A stretch of DNA of 64,000 nt, from contig JAGWSF010000069.1 in assembly GCA_028876385.1 (NCBI GenBank), positions 1-64,000 on the forward strand, written 5' to 3'. The notes beneath the pieces are model-generated. The model had not been told where the DNA came from. It saw only the letters and a program-made list of their open reading frames with translations, and did not search any database. This document shows positions 34,204 through 42,694 of this stretch, piece after piece (positions within the stretch are counted from its first letter, which is position 1; every line of letters begins with the position of its first letter). Made by a program: the position numbers and the translations under genes. The DNA is from Acidobacteriota bacterium (GTDB lineage: Bacteria > Actinomycetota > Acidimicrobiia > Acidimicrobiales > Palsa-688).

Positions 34204-35268
34204 GTGAGCCGGTCCCAGGTCGCGCCGGTACGACCAGGAGAGGATCTCGACTGGGAGAACCTGGTCCCCTACCTCCGCCGCCACATCCCGGGCCTCGAAG
34301 GCCCATTCTCCGTCGAGCAGTTCCCGAACGGCTCGGCCAACCTCACCTACCTGCTGCACTTCGGAGACGCCGAGCTGGTTCTGCGCCGGCCGCCCTTCGG
34401 GCAGATAGCGCCCGGCGCCCACGACATGAAGCGGGAACACAAGGTGCTGTCGCGCTTGTGGGAGCACTATCGCCCGGCGCCACGGTCGCTGCATCTCTGC
34501 TGCGATCACAGCGTCATCGGAAGCGACTTCGATGTGATGGAGTACAAGGACGGCGAGGTCGTCTGGGGACACCTCCCGGACTCGATGCGGGCCATCCCCG
34601 ACGCCCCTGGGCGCTTGGCCCGGGCGGTGGTGACTGCGTTGGCCCAACTCCACCTGCTCCACCCCGCCGACTGCGGTCTGGGTGACCTCGGGCGGCCCGA
34701 CGGGTTCGTGGCTCGACAGGTCCAGGGCTGGAGCAAACGGTGGGAGCTGGTCGCGCCGGACGACGACAGCGGCGTGATGGCGTCGGTGGCAGCTCGCCTC
34801 ACCGGGAGCATCCCGGCGCCCACGCGGGCGTCGATCCTGCACAACGACTTCAAGATCGACAACTGTCAGTTCCGTCCGGGTGAACCGGACGAGGTCAACG
34901 CCGTGTTCGACTGGGACATGGCTACTGTCGGCGACCCCCTCATAGATATGGGAACCCTCCTCAATTACTGGCCCGACCCGGCCGACACCGAGTCCGACCG
35001 GCCCATCACCCCCGAAGGGCTGGACCGCATGGGGCTCCCCTCCCGCCAATGGGTGGTCGAGCACTACGCCGATCTGACGGGTGTCGACGTGTCCTCCGTG
35101 GAGTGGTACGAAGCCTTCGCCTGCTTCAAGACCGCCGTTGTGCTCCAGCAGCTCTACGCCCGCTGGCAGCGTGGTGAGAGCAGCGACCCACGAATGGCTG
35201 AACGGGGTGCCTGGGTCCAGCCCATGGCCCGGCGGGCCGACCGCATCCTGGCCGGGAGCCGGCCGTGA
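34204..35268 (+). CDS. APH-type phosphotransferase (ACAD10/11 kinase-like)
   Basis: A 354-residue kinase-fold protein. It has NGSANLTYLLHFGDAELVLRRPP, a glycine/strand start typical of ACAD10/11-like phosphotransferases, then LHNDFKIDNC as catalytic loop and FDWDMATVGDP as the metal-binding segment. The catalytic loop reads HND instead of the usual HGD. Relatives phosphorylate 4-hydroxyacyl-CoA before dehydrogenation. GTG start; upstream starts in the same frame overlap the CoA-transferase heavily. Confidence 0.82.
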   Translation: MSRSQVAPVRPGEDLDWENLVPYLRRHIPGLEGPFSVEQFPNGSANLTYLLHFGDAELVLRRPPFGQIAPGAHDMKREHKVLSRLWEHYRPAPRSLHLCCDHSVIGSDFDVMEYKDGEVVWGHLPDSMRAIPDAPGRLARAVVTALAQLHLLHPADCGLGDLGRPDGFVARQVQGWSKRWELVAPDDDSGVMASVAARLTGSIPAPTRASILHNDFKIDNCQFRPGEPDEVNAVFDWDMATVGDPLIDMGTLLNYWPDPADTESDRPITPEGLDRMGLPSRQWVVEHYADLTGVDVSSVEWYEAFACFKTAVVLQQLYARWQRGESSDPRMAERGAWVQPMARRADRILAGSRP

Positions 35269-36026
35269 GCGGGCTCCCCCTCGAGGGGCGGGTGGCCCTG
35301 GTGACCGGAGGTAGCCGGGGCCTCGGCCGGGAGATGGTCCAAGCCTTCGCCCGGGCCGGCGCCGACGTGGTCATCACCAGTCGCAAACAGGAGGCCTGCC
35401 AGAAGCTCGCCGAGGCGGTGACCGCTGAAACGGGGCGCCGGGCCCTCGCCTACGGGTGCCACGTCGGTCACTGGGACGAGCTGGACGGACTGGTGGAAGC
35501 CACCTATGAACGCTTCGGTCGGCTGGACGTTCTGGTCAACAACGCCGGTATGTCACCCCTCTTCGGGGGCCTCGACGAGGTCTCCGAAGAGCTGTTCGAC
35601 AAGGTGATCGGGGTCAACCTGAAGGGGCCCTTCCGCCTGACCGCACTGGCGGGCATGAGGATGAAGGCCGCCGGTTCGGGCGTGGTGATCAACGTCAGCA
35701 GCGTCTCCGCCGTGCGACCCGTCCCGGCCGAACTTCCCTACTCGGCTGCCAAAGCCGGGCTGCAGAGCCTCACCTCCGGTTTCGCACAGAGTCTCGGCCC
35801 GGAGGTCCGGGTGAACACCTTGATGGCCGGTCCGTTTCTCACTGATATATCGAAGGCGTGGGACATGGAGTCCTTCGCCGCGGCCGCCCGGCGCTACCCG
35901 CTCCAGCGGGCGGGTAACCCCGGGGAGGTCGTGGGAGCCGCCCTGTTCCTCGCCACCGACGCCTCGAGCTTCGTGAGCGGGGCCCTGTTGAGTGTCGACG
36001 GCGGCATGTCGGTTGCGCGACCCTGA
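35265..36026 (+). CDS. Short-chain dehydrogenase/reductase
   Basis: A 253-residue SDR with TGGSRGLG, NNAGMSP, NVSSVSAV and the catalytic YSAAK. The GTG overlaps the kinase stop by four bases, indicating translational coupling. It probably oxidises a secondary alcohol or reduces a keto group in the same branch as the kinase and CoA-transferase. Confidence 0.87.
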   Translation: MSGLPLEGRVALVTGGSRGLGREMVQAFARAGADVVITSRKQEACQKLAEAVTAETGRRALAYGCHVGHWDELDGLVEATYERFGRLDVLVNNAGMSPLFGGLDEVSEELFDKVIGVNLKGPFRLTALAGMRMKAAGSGVVINVSSVSAVRPVPAELPYSAAKAGLQSLTSGFAQSLGPEVRVNTLMAGPFLTDISKAWDMESFAAAARRYPLQRAGNPGEVVGAALFLATDASSFVSGALLSVDGGMSVARP

Positions 36027-36057
36027 GATGATTAACGAGCCCTACGAGGAGAAGACC

Positions 36058-36258
36058 ATGCGCATCCATCTCGACGAGAGCCTCTGCAGCGGCCACGGTC
36101 GCTGCTACACGCTCAGCCCGGAGCTGTTCGAAGCGGACGCCGAAGGCTTCCCCGTCCAGCGCGGCCAAGACGTCGATGTACCCGAGGGCATGGAATCCAC
36201 CGCTCGCCGAGCCATGGATAACTGTCCCGAGGGCGCCATTCGTGACATATCTGCTTGA
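36058..36258 (+). CDS. Small ferredoxin (P450-type, [3Fe-4S] pattern)
   Basis: A 66-residue ferredoxin with cluster ligands in CSGHGRC and CPEGAI. The spacing of three ligating Cys, with His in the second Cys position of the first motif, fits the [3Fe-4S] ferredoxins that feed electrons to actinobacterial P450s. ATG behind GAGGAG; the longer frame overlapping the SDR is rejected. No ferredoxin reductase is visible in the window, so one must be encoded elsewhere. Confidence 0.9.
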   Translation: MRIHLDESLCSGHGRCYTLSPELFEADAEGFPVQRGQDVDVPEGMESTARRAMDNCPEGAIRDISA

Positions 36259-36318
36259 CCGGCGACCGACCGTAGGGCCCTACAATTGTCTTCTGACCCA
36301 CTCTCAAAGGGGAATGTG

Positions 36319-37788
36319 ATGGCTTCGCAGTACCGCGCCCGAGGCTACGTCGATGGCCGATGGATCGACGGCGACGGCGACGAATTCGAGGTCGTCAACC
36401 CCACCACCGAGGAAGTGCTGGCCCGCGTCCCGGCGTTCACGATCGCTCAGATCGACGAGGCCGTGGACGCTGCAGCCCGGGCGTTCGACGCAGGGCAGTG
36501 GCGCCAGGTCGGTCCCCGTGACCGCTCGATCATGCTGCACCGCCTGGCCGAGCTGATCGAACGTGACAGCGAGCGCCTGACCGACCTGCTCATAGATGAG
36601 GTGGGCACTCCTCGCAGGGTCGCCGCCAACGGCCAGGTGCCCTACCCCATCCGCAACCTCCACTGGTACGCCGACGCCGCCGCCACGCTGGCCACCGGCA
36701 CCGATCCCTGGCTTCCCGCCACTCAGGCTGGACCCGGCACCACGACCAGGATGACCCGCGAGCCGATCGGTGTCGTGGCCGGGCTGACCGCCTACAACTA
36801 CCCGCTCAACCTGGCGGCATGGAAGCTCGGTGGTGCGCTGGCGTCGGGCTGCACCATCGTCCTCATGTGCTCCCAGAAGGCGGTGTTGACCACCACCGCG
36901 CTGGCCGAACTGGTGGAGGAGGCCGGCTTCCCGCCCGGGGCCTTCAACTTCGTGTACGGGCCTCCGGCGACTGCCGAGCGGCTGTGCAGCCACCCCCGAG
37001 TGGACTTCGTATCGTTCACCGGGTCGGCCGCCGTGGGACGGCGGATCGTCGAGTTGTCGGCACCCACGCTGAAGAAGGTCGTCCTCGAACTGGGCGGCAA
37101 GTCCGCCAACATTCTCCTCCCCGGAACCGATGTCGAGGCCGTCGCCGCCACCTGTGTGAAGGGATTCGCCAACAACGCCGGGCAGGGCTGTAGCGCCTTG
37201 ACCAGGACTCTGGTGCACCGCCCGGATTACGAGCGTTACCTGGCCGCCGCGGTGGCCGTCGCCGAGGCCACCGGCTGCGGCGACCCCCGGGATCCCAACA
37301 CCATGTGTGGTCCGCTCGTATCGGCAGCTCAGCGCTCGAGCGTGGCCGGTTACGTGGACCGGGCTCTCGAGGATGGGGCCACGGTCGTCACCGGGGGCAA
37401 GGCCCCCGAGGCGTTCCCCAAGGGTTTCTTCTACGAGCCGACCATCGTCGTCGGTGTGGACAACCACGCCGAGATAGCCCAGCAGGAGCTGTTCGGTCCT
37501 GTCAGCGTGGTACTCCCCTTCGACGACGTCGACCAGGCCGTGGCCATCGCCAACGACAGCATCTACGGCTTGGCCGCCAACGTTTGGGGCCGGACCACCC
37601 AGGCTTACGAAGTGGCGACCCGGTTGCGGACCGGGACGGTGACCCTCAACGGCGGGGGGCCCATGCTCCCCGACCACCCGTGGGGGGGATTCAAGCAGAG
37701 TGGTCTCGGCCGGGAGGGCGGCCCCTTGGGGTTCGCTGAGTTCTTCGAGGCCAAGCACATACTCTGGCCCCTCGAGCCGCCCCTTTGA
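36319..37788 (+). CDS. Aldehyde dehydrogenase
   Basis: A 489-residue NAD(P)-dependent aldehyde dehydrogenase. Substrate acid activation Glu lies in LELGGKSANI and the nucleophile in NAGQGCSALTR; FTGSAAVG is the cofactor turn and PWGGFKQSGLGREGG the C-terminal signature. ATG behind AAAGGGGA, 60 bases after the ferredoxin. It likely oxidises an aldehyde made by P450/dehydrogenase steps to the acid that the CoA-transferase activates. Its stop abuts the convergent F420-type gene within the palindrome TGATCA. Confidence 0.92.
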   Translation: MASQYRARGYVDGRWIDGDGDEFEVVNPTTEEVLARVPAFTIAQIDEAVDAAARAFDAGQWRQVGPRDRSIMLHRLAELIERDSERLTDLLIDEVGTPRRVAANGQVPYPIRNLHWYADAAATLATGTDPWLPATQAGPGTTTRMTREPIGVVAGLTAYNYPLNLAAWKLGGALASGCTIVLMCSQKAVLTTTALAELVEEAGFPPGAFNFVYGPPATAERLCSHPRVDFVSFTGSAAVGRRIVELSAPTLKKVVLELGGKSANILLPGTDVEAVAATCVKGFANNAGQGCSALTRTLVHRPDYERYLAAAVAVAEATGCGDPRDPNTMCGPLVSAAQRSSVAGYVDRALEDGATVVTGGKAPEAFPKGFFYEPTIVVGVDNHAEIAQQELFGPVSVVLPFDDVDQAVAIANDSIYGLAANVWGRTTQAYEVATRLRTGTVTLNGGGPMLPDHPWGGFKQSGLGREGGPLGFAEFFEAKHILWPLEPPL

Positions 37789-38766
37789 TCAGCTCCCGGC
37801 CAATCGGGCCACCACGGGGGCGAACTCGTCGAGGTTGCGTTGAGGCACACAGACGTAACTGAAGCCGAAGCGATCCCGCCGCTCTTCCAGCCGGTCGCAG
37901 ACCTCGTCCACCGAGCCCAGCAGGGCGTGGGGGTGGGCCGCCAGCGCCGCCGGATCGACCCCGAAACGCTCGGCTATGGCCGCGGCCGCCTCCCCCGCCG
38001 CCGGACCCACGGCCACGAAGTAGGCGCCGATCTCCAACTCGACGTCCGCCAACCGGTCCCCTGCTCCCTCGCGTATCCACTGCAGCTTGGCCTCGGTGGC
38101 GGCTGCGTCGGACCCGGCCACGCTCGCCGGACCGAGAGCCCCTGTCGAGTTATCGAAGTTGATGGACACGATGTCGGCCATCCGTCCCGCCAGGCGCAGC
38201 ACCCGGGGTGAGCCCCCGCCGATCATGATGGGAGGGCGGGGTCGCTGCACCGGCCGGGGCAGACCCTCGAATCCGTGCACCTCGAAGTGATCCCCGGCGA
38301 AGTCGACAGCACCGCCCCCGAAATGGGCATCGAGTACGGCGACGGCCTCCCCCAGCCGTTGTATGCGCAGACCAGCCCGGTCCATGGCGATGCCCAGACC
38401 GGCGTACTCGGCGGCCACCCAGCCGGCGCCCAGCCCGATCTCCACCCTTCCCCCGCTCAACAGGTCCAAGGTGGCCATCTCCTTGGCCAGCACGACCGGA
38501 TGGTGGTAATCGACACAGAACACCCGGCAGCCCACCCGCAGACCGGTGGTGACAGCTGCGGCGGTGGCGATGGCGGCTACCGGCGCCAGTTCCACCGGTC
38601 GGTGCCGGCTGTCATCGGCGATGGACCCGGGGCCGAAATAGTGGTCCGTGGCGAAGAGCGTCGAGTAACCGAGACCCTCGGCCCGGCGGGCCAGCTCGGT
38701 CCATTCGTCGCCGCTGCCGGCACTGAAGGCTTGAACGCTGAAGCGGAACGGACGCTTGATCGTCAT
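37789..38766 (-). CDS. LLM-class (luciferase-like) F420-dependent oxidoreductase
   Basis: A 325-residue TIM-barrel enzyme with LGYSTLFATDHYFGPG, the VGCRVFCVDYHHPVVLAKE strand and GRVEIGLGAGWVAAEYAGLGI, typical of actinobacterial luciferase-like enzymes using F420H2. The reaction could be hydride transfer to a carbonyl or C=C, or a monooxygenation if FMN is used. ATG at MTIKRPF; a GTG two codons upstream is possible. Same strand as the VOC protein. Confidence 0.88.
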   Translation of the reverse strand: MTIKRPFRFSVQAFSAGSGDEWTELARRAEGLGYSTLFATDHYFGPGSIADDSRHRPVELAPVAAIATAAAVTTGLRVGCRVFCVDYHHPVVLAKEMATLDLLSGGRVEIGLGAGWVAAEYAGLGIAMDRAGLRIQRLGEAVAVLDAHFGGGAVDFAGDHFEVHGFEGLPRPVQRPRPPIMIGGGSPRVLRLAGRMADIVSINFDNSTGALGPASVAGSDAAATEAKLQWIREGAGDRLADVELEIGAYFVAVGPAAGEAAAAIAERFGVDPAALAAHPHALLGSVDEVCDRLEERRDRFGFSYVCVPQRNLDEFAPVVARLAGS

Positions 38767-38788
38767 GACCACGAACCTAGGCGCTTCT

Positions 38789-39277
38789 TCACCCGCCGGG
38801 CATGGGACGCACCGGGTCGGCTCCGTCCCATCCGACAGACGCCTCGCGGACCCGGCGGTACAGCCGCTGAATCCCGGGGGTCGGCTCGTACAGCTCGATC
38901 AGGTGGCCGAGCACCGTCCGGGCGTCGCAGAAGGCAAAGCGGGTGCCGTTCGGGGTTCGAGCCGACAGGTGGAGGGGAAAGCCCCTGGAGCCGAGATACT
39001 CGACCGCCGTATCTATCGACGCCACGAAATGGGCCACGTGGTGCAACCCGCGGCGAGCCTCCCCCTCGATCGCCACTAGCTCCACCTGGACGGCGCCCCA
39101 TTGGCCGTAGGCACTCGAGTGACAGAACAACCCCGGCTGGCCCAACTGGTCCAAGCAGGCCATCGGGGGGTGATGGGCGACGTAGAACGGTCCCGCGCCG
39201 AAAGCCTCCGAGAAGTGCACCGCCGACGCCTCGACGTCGTCCACTGCGTACGCCACCTGCACCGGGCCGCCCAGCAT
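38789..39277 (-). CDS. VOC (glyoxalase/dioxygenase-fold) protein
   Basis: A 162-residue vicinal-oxygen-chelate protein: VAYAVDDVEASAVHFSEAFGAGPFYV, then GLHHVAHFV and VLGHLIELYEPT near the end. The conserved His and Glu (HHVAHF, IELYE) fit the metal site of the methylmalonyl-CoA-epimerase-like group. ATG chosen behind GGGAGG; the frame extends far upstream over the promoter with no support. Divergent from the epimerase gene across a TetR-type site. Confidence 0.82.
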   Translation of the reverse strand: MLGGPVQVAYAVDDVEASAVHFSEAFGAGPFYVAHHPPMACLDQLGQPGLFCHSSAYGQWGAVQVELVAIEGEARRGLHHVAHFVASIDTAVEYLGSRGFPLHLSARTPNGTRFAFCDARTVLGHLIELYEPTPGIQRLYRRVREASVGWDGADPVRPMPGG

Positions 39278-39319
39278 CGCTTTCCTCCCCGCCCTACCCA
39301 TCAGGCGGTTGTAGCGTAT

Positions 39320-39333
39320 CGACTGGTTAGTTA
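39320..39333. promoter_or_regulatory. TetR-type operator between divergent VOC and epimerase genes
   Basis: CGACTGGTTAGTTA matches 12 of 14 consensus positions and is almost identical to the site at 42580 (CGACCGGTTAGTTA). It sits 43 bases upstream of the VOC start and could control both directions. Confidence 0.5.
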
Positions 39334-39477
39334 GCCTGCACGCGTGGAGGGCGCGTCGGGACCGGACCGGGAAAATCTCGGTGATCAGGGCTGGCCTGTC
39401 GTGTCGCTTTCGGGCCGCTCGGTCGGAGCGGGTGGATGCCCCGGTCGGGGTTGGGCCGGCGAGAGGAATGATGTCTG

Positions 39478-40488
39478 ATGCGGGCACTGGTGCTCGGTGG
39501 TTCGGTGTTCGTGGGCCGGCGACTGGTCCACATGCTGGTCGCCGCCGGCCATGAGGTGACCGTGCTCAACCGGGGGCGCACCAGCGCTTCTCTGCCCCCC
39601 GGGGTCGGACAGATCGTCGCCGACCGAACCGACTCCGAGAGCATGCGATCCGGCCTGTCGGGAACCACGTGGGACGCCGTGTTCGATGTGAGCGGCTTCG
39701 TCATGGCCGCCGGCGGGAGCGACATATCCGGGTTGCTGGACCTCCTCGACGGCCGTACGGGGTCCTATGTGTTCGTCAGTTCCATCATGGCCTACGACCA
39801 GTCGCTCCTCGGCGTCTTCCCTTGGACCGAGGACATGCCCGACAACCCCGACGGCCCCTCGGTCTACGGCGGCTTCAAGGCCCTGGCCGAACGGGCCATC
39901 GTGGCGCGCCATCAGGAGACGGGCTTCCCGGGGTGTGTGGTGCGCCCCGCGGCGATCTACGGCCCGGAGAACAACATCTTCGACATGGAAACGCCGATGT
40001 TCCTCCGCCTCGAGCAGCAACGGCCGATCCTGCTTCCCCACGGCGGGCTGGTGACGGGCTCCTACGGCCACGTGGACGACCTCTGCGAGTTCATGGTGAC
40101 CCTGACCGGGGCCGCCGGTGCTCCCGGTGAGGTGTTCAACGTCACCGGCGAATCGGTGACCGCTCGGCGCTACGTCCAAGTGCTCGCCGAGGTGGTGGGC
40201 GCCCCCGCCCACATCGTGGAGGTACCCGACTCGATGATCTCCACCGGTGGTCCTCCCCTGTGGAGCCACCTCTTCGGGGTGCGCCACCACGCCGTTCTGA
40301 GCACCGAGAAGGCCCGCCACATAGCCGGCCTGTCCAACCGCTACGACCTGCGGGAGGGCCACCGCCACACCTACGAGTGGTTCCGCTCTCGGGGATGGTC
40401 GGGACGGACCGAGCCGCTGTCCGATCCGGTATGGAAGGCGACCTGGGACTTCGAGGCCGAAGCCGACCTGGCCCGACGCCTGCCATGA
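39478..40488 (+). CDS. NAD-dependent epimerase/dehydratase (extended SDR)
   Basis: A 336-residue extended SDR with a GGSVFVGRR nucleotide-binding turn close to the start (MRALVLGGSVFVGR), SSIMAYD and the SVYGGFKALAER segment carrying the Tyr-x3-Lys pattern. The family modifies nucleotide sugars or reduces cyclic ketones. It overlaps the next gene by four bases, so it belongs to the LvaB/LvaA-like operon. Substrate unknown. Confidence 0.83.
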   Translation: MRALVLGGSVFVGRRLVHMLVAAGHEVTVLNRGRTSASLPPGVGQIVADRTDSESMRSGLSGTTWDAVFDVSGFVMAAGGSDISGLLDLLDGRTGSYVFVSSIMAYDQSLLGVFPWTEDMPDNPDGPSVYGGFKALAERAIVARHQETGFPGCVVRPAAIYGPENNIFDMETPMFLRLEQQRPILLPHGGLVTGSYGHVDDLCEFMVTLTGAAGAPGEVFNVTGESVTARRYVQVLAEVVGAPAHIVEVPDSMISTGGPPLWSHLFGVRHHAVLSTEKARHIAGLSNRYDLREGHRHTYEWFRSRGWSGRTEPLSDPVWKATWDFEAEADLARRLP

Positions 40489-40904
40489 GCGGTCGCCCCA
40501 CCGAAGGGGCCATGTGGGCCTCTGTCGCATCCACGCTGCGCGACACCGTCCTCGGCTCCATCCACGACGAGTACACCCGGCTGGCCACCATCGCCCTCAT
40601 CGGCGTGGCCGACTACGCGGCGACGAGGGGGGCCGACCCCGGTCCCGATCGCCGCGCCCGTCTGGAATCCGCTCTGGAGGCGCTGAACGCCAACCCGCTC
40701 GTCGCCGCAGCAGGATCGGGAACCGCCGCCGAGCGCGCCGCGGCCGTCCTCGTCGGCGCGGTGGGCCGGGACGACCCTGCGGCGGCCGAAGTTCGCACGG
40801 TGATACGGACCCTGTTGGTCCGCCAACTCGACGAGGACCTGGATGCCACGTCGGGCATGGGTGAGGCGTTCCGTGGACGGCTGCCGACCCGGGACCCCGC
40901 ATGA
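40485..40904 (+). CDS. Small helical protein, probable LvaB/DUF6285-like kinase partner
   Basis: A 139-residue, mostly helical protein (TLRDTVLGSIHDEYTRLATIALIGVADYAA, then AEVRTVIRTLLVRQLDEDLDATSG). It is sandwiched by ATGA overlaps between the epimerase and the kinase-fold gene. Size, composition and tight coupling to an APH-type kinase match LvaB of the levulinate pathway, which works with the kinase LvaA. The assignment rests on context and length; a profile search is needed. Confidence 0.55.
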   Translation: MSGRPTEGAMWASVASTLRDTVLGSIHDEYTRLATIALIGVADYAATRGADPGPDRRARLESALEALNANPLVAAAGSGTAAERAAAVLVGAVGRDDPAAAEVRTVIRTLLVRQLDEDLDATSGMGEAFRGRLPTRDPA

Positions 40905-41863
40905 CCTTCTCCGGGGAACAAACCGCGGCTCTGGCCGCGTGGATGTCAGAACAGTTCGGTCGGGACGTGGACGTCACATCCTGCCGGCGGGTCGCCACGG
41001 GACACAGCCGGGCCATGGTCCGGGTCGAGACCAACTCCGGGGCCTTCATGGTCCGCATGGAGCAGGGCGGCGTGTTCGGGACCTCGGGCGCCGAGGAGTA
41101 CGGGGTGATGGCCGCCCTGGGCCGAGCCGGCTACCCCGTCGCCATCGTCCGTGGGGCAGAGGAGAGCGGCCGGGTGTTGGGCCGCCCCTTCTTCCTGATG
41201 GACTGGATAGACGTGCCTCCCCCGCCGGGCGGCGACGAACGAGCCATGGACGAGGAAGCGGCGGCTTCGTTCATCCAAGCACTGGCCCGGCTCCATGCGC
41301 TCGACACGACCCCCCTCACCGGCGCCTTCCGGGACCTGCCCTCGACGCCGTCCGACGCCGTGCACGTCCAGATCGACAGGTGGACCGCCCTCTACCGTCG
41401 CTCGGTCGGCGAGACGGTACCGCTCCTCGAGGAGGGAGCCGCCTGGCTGCACCACTTTGCGCCTCCGCTGGAGCGGCTTTCCATCGTCCACGGCGATGCC
41501 GGACCCGGCAACGTGCTCTTCCGGGACGGTCGGATCGTGGCCGTCACCGACTGGGAGTTCTCCCACCTCGGCGACCCCGCCGAGGACTGGTCGTTCACCC
41601 TGGCCATCAGGGGACGCCGGACCAGGTCCGCCGACGAATGGAAGGAACTTTTCGAGCGTCACGGCGGCTTCACCATGACCGACGCCGGCTGGCTCTACTG
41701 GGAGGCCTTCAACCTCTTCAAGGGCGCCTGCGCCAACACCTCGACCCTCGCCCTGTTCGAGGCGGGCATCAACCGCAGCCCGAACATGGCCATCATCGGG
41801 ACCCACCTCCACCAGACCTTCCTGCGCCGCCTGGTGACCATCACCGCCGAGTCCCTGCCCTGA
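40901..41863 (+). CDS. APH-type phosphotransferase, LvaA-like
   Basis: A 320-residue kinase-fold protein with the catalytic loop VHGDAGPGNVLF and VTDWEFSHLGDPAEDW as metal site. The N-terminal lobe is of the aminoglycoside-phosphotransferase type. It is coupled to the small LvaB-like protein. In the levulinate operon LvaA phosphorylates 4-hydroxyacyl-CoA at the hydroxyl before an acyl-CoA dehydrogenase-like enzyme eliminates phosphate. An equivalent step here would explain the two acyl-CoA dehydrogenases. Not an antibiotic-resistance gene by context. Confidence 0.8.
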   Translation: MTFSGEQTAALAAWMSEQFGRDVDVTSCRRVATGHSRAMVRVETNSGAFMVRMEQGGVFGTSGAEEYGVMAALGRAGYPVAIVRGAEESGRVLGRPFFLMDWIDVPPPPGGDERAMDEEAAASFIQALARLHALDTTPLTGAFRDLPSTPSDAVHVQIDRWTALYRRSVGETVPLLEEGAAWLHHFAPPLERLSIVHGDAGPGNVLFRDGRIVAVTDWEFSHLGDPAEDWSFTLAIRGRRTRSADEWKELFERHGGFTMTDAGWLYWEAFNLFKGACANTSTLALFEAGINRSPNMAIIGTHLHQTFLRRLVTITAESLP

Positions 41864-41904
41864 CATCCGACCTCGACACCGCCGCAGCCGGTCCTGCCCC
41901 ACCG

Positions 41905-41972
41905 TCAGCCGACCTACCATCAGCCGACCTACCTGGCCCGAGCCATCGTGTCCCGACCTACCCTGGCCCGAA
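41905..41972 (+). repeat. Short degenerate direct repeats
   Basis: TCAGCCGACCTACC occurs twice in tandem (41905 and 41920). A related GACCTACC(C)TGGCCCGA segment occurs twice more downstream. The repeats fill the non-coding space between the kinase and the SnoaL-like gene. No function is evident; replication slippage is the simplest origin. Confidence 0.45.
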
Positions 41973-42004
41973 GGCCGGGGCCGACCGCTGAGAGGGGAGC
42001 AACC

Positions 42005-42433
42005 TTGACATCCGACGCCGCCCTGACGACGAGGAGGATGGAGGTGGGCAAGGCCGTGTTCGCGGCCTGGTCCAGCGGTGACCCCGACGCCCCCGAATCG
42101 CTGTTCCATCCCGAAGCCGTGCTCTTCGACGTGGCCAGCGGGACCTTTCGGGGGTGGCCGGCCATACGGACGTTCTTCGCCGGCGCCCTGGCCAAGTGGG
42201 CCGACCTGACCCTCGCCCCGGACCAGTGGTGGTCCAACGACGAGGGCCTTGCGGTCCACTATCTGATGAGCGCCACCGTCCGCGACGCCGACATCTACGG
42301 CGAGGCCCTGGTCGGCAGGAAATGGGAGGTCGAGGTGATGAGCCATCTGCGCTTCGACGGCGACCTGATCGTCTACGAGGCCGACTTCCACGACCGCGGC
42401 GCCAGAGCCCGCAATCTGGGGCTGGCGACCTGA
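42005..42433 (+). CDS. SnoaL/NTF2-like protein
   Basis: A 142-residue NTF2-like protein (VFAAWSSGDPDAPESLFHPEAVLFDV, GWPAIRTFFAGALAKW, WEVEVMSHLRFDGDLIVYEADFHD). TTG start behind GGGGAG. Possible roles are as for the other superfamily members: isomerisation or dehydration of a ring intermediate. Intergenic distance to the kinase (141 bases) makes its co-transcription uncertain. Confidence 0.76.
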   Translation: MTSDAALTTRRMEVGKAVFAAWSSGDPDAPESLFHPEAVLFDVASGTFRGWPAIRTFFAGALAKWADLTLAPDQWWSNDEGLAVHYLMSATVRDADIYGEALVGRKWEVEVMSHLRFDGDLIVYEADFHDRGARARNLGLAT

Positions 42434-42579
42434 CCGGTCGCCGAGCCCCGCACCACCACTCGAGCCGCCACCGGCGGGCTCGACCGCAGCCCCACCGAGC
42501 CGCCCCGGGGGTGGGCCGCCGACCGTGGCCGGCCGGGTCGTCGGGGGGCAACCGGACGGCCGGTGACATTGCTATTAAT

Positions 42580-42593
42580 CGACCGGTTAGTTA
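42580..42593. promoter_or_regulatory. TetR-type operator before the SDR remnant and oxidoreductase
   Basis: CGACCGGTTAGTTA (12 of 14) with a TTAAT extension lies 26 bases before the ATG of the truncated SDR frame. It probably now controls the oxidoreductase and PPDK-like genes. Confidence 0.52.
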
Positions 42594-42618
42594 CAGTTGC
42601 GTGACCTGGAAGGGGGAT

Positions 42619-42690
42619 ATGTTGCTCAAAGGACTGGCCGGCCAGGCCGCTCTCGTGACCGGCGGCGCCGGCGGGATCGGTCCCTACTAG
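42619..42690 (+). pseudogene. Truncated SDR gene (23 codons) retaining promoter and ribosome-binding site
   Basis: An ATG behind AGGGGGAT opens a 23-codon frame ending in TAG. Its sequence, LAGQAALVTGGAGGIG, is the exact start of a short-chain dehydrogenase, broken just after the nucleotide-binding glycines. The operator and ribosome-binding site are intact. It looks like a deletion scar that joined an SDR promoter to the following oxidoreductase gene five bases later. A functional short leader peptide is the alternative. Confidence 0.6.
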
Positions 42691-42694
42691 AGCC

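Noticed and set aside
30544..41863. Reading the APH-fold kinases as aminoglycoside-resistance genes
   Set aside because: They sit in catabolic operons with CoA-transferases, SDRs and an LvaB-like partner and have the acyl-CoA/ecdysteroid-kinase style of sequence.
41905..41972. CRISPR-like or regulatory repeat array
   Set aside because: Only two exact 14-base units plus degenerate copies, no spacers of regular length.
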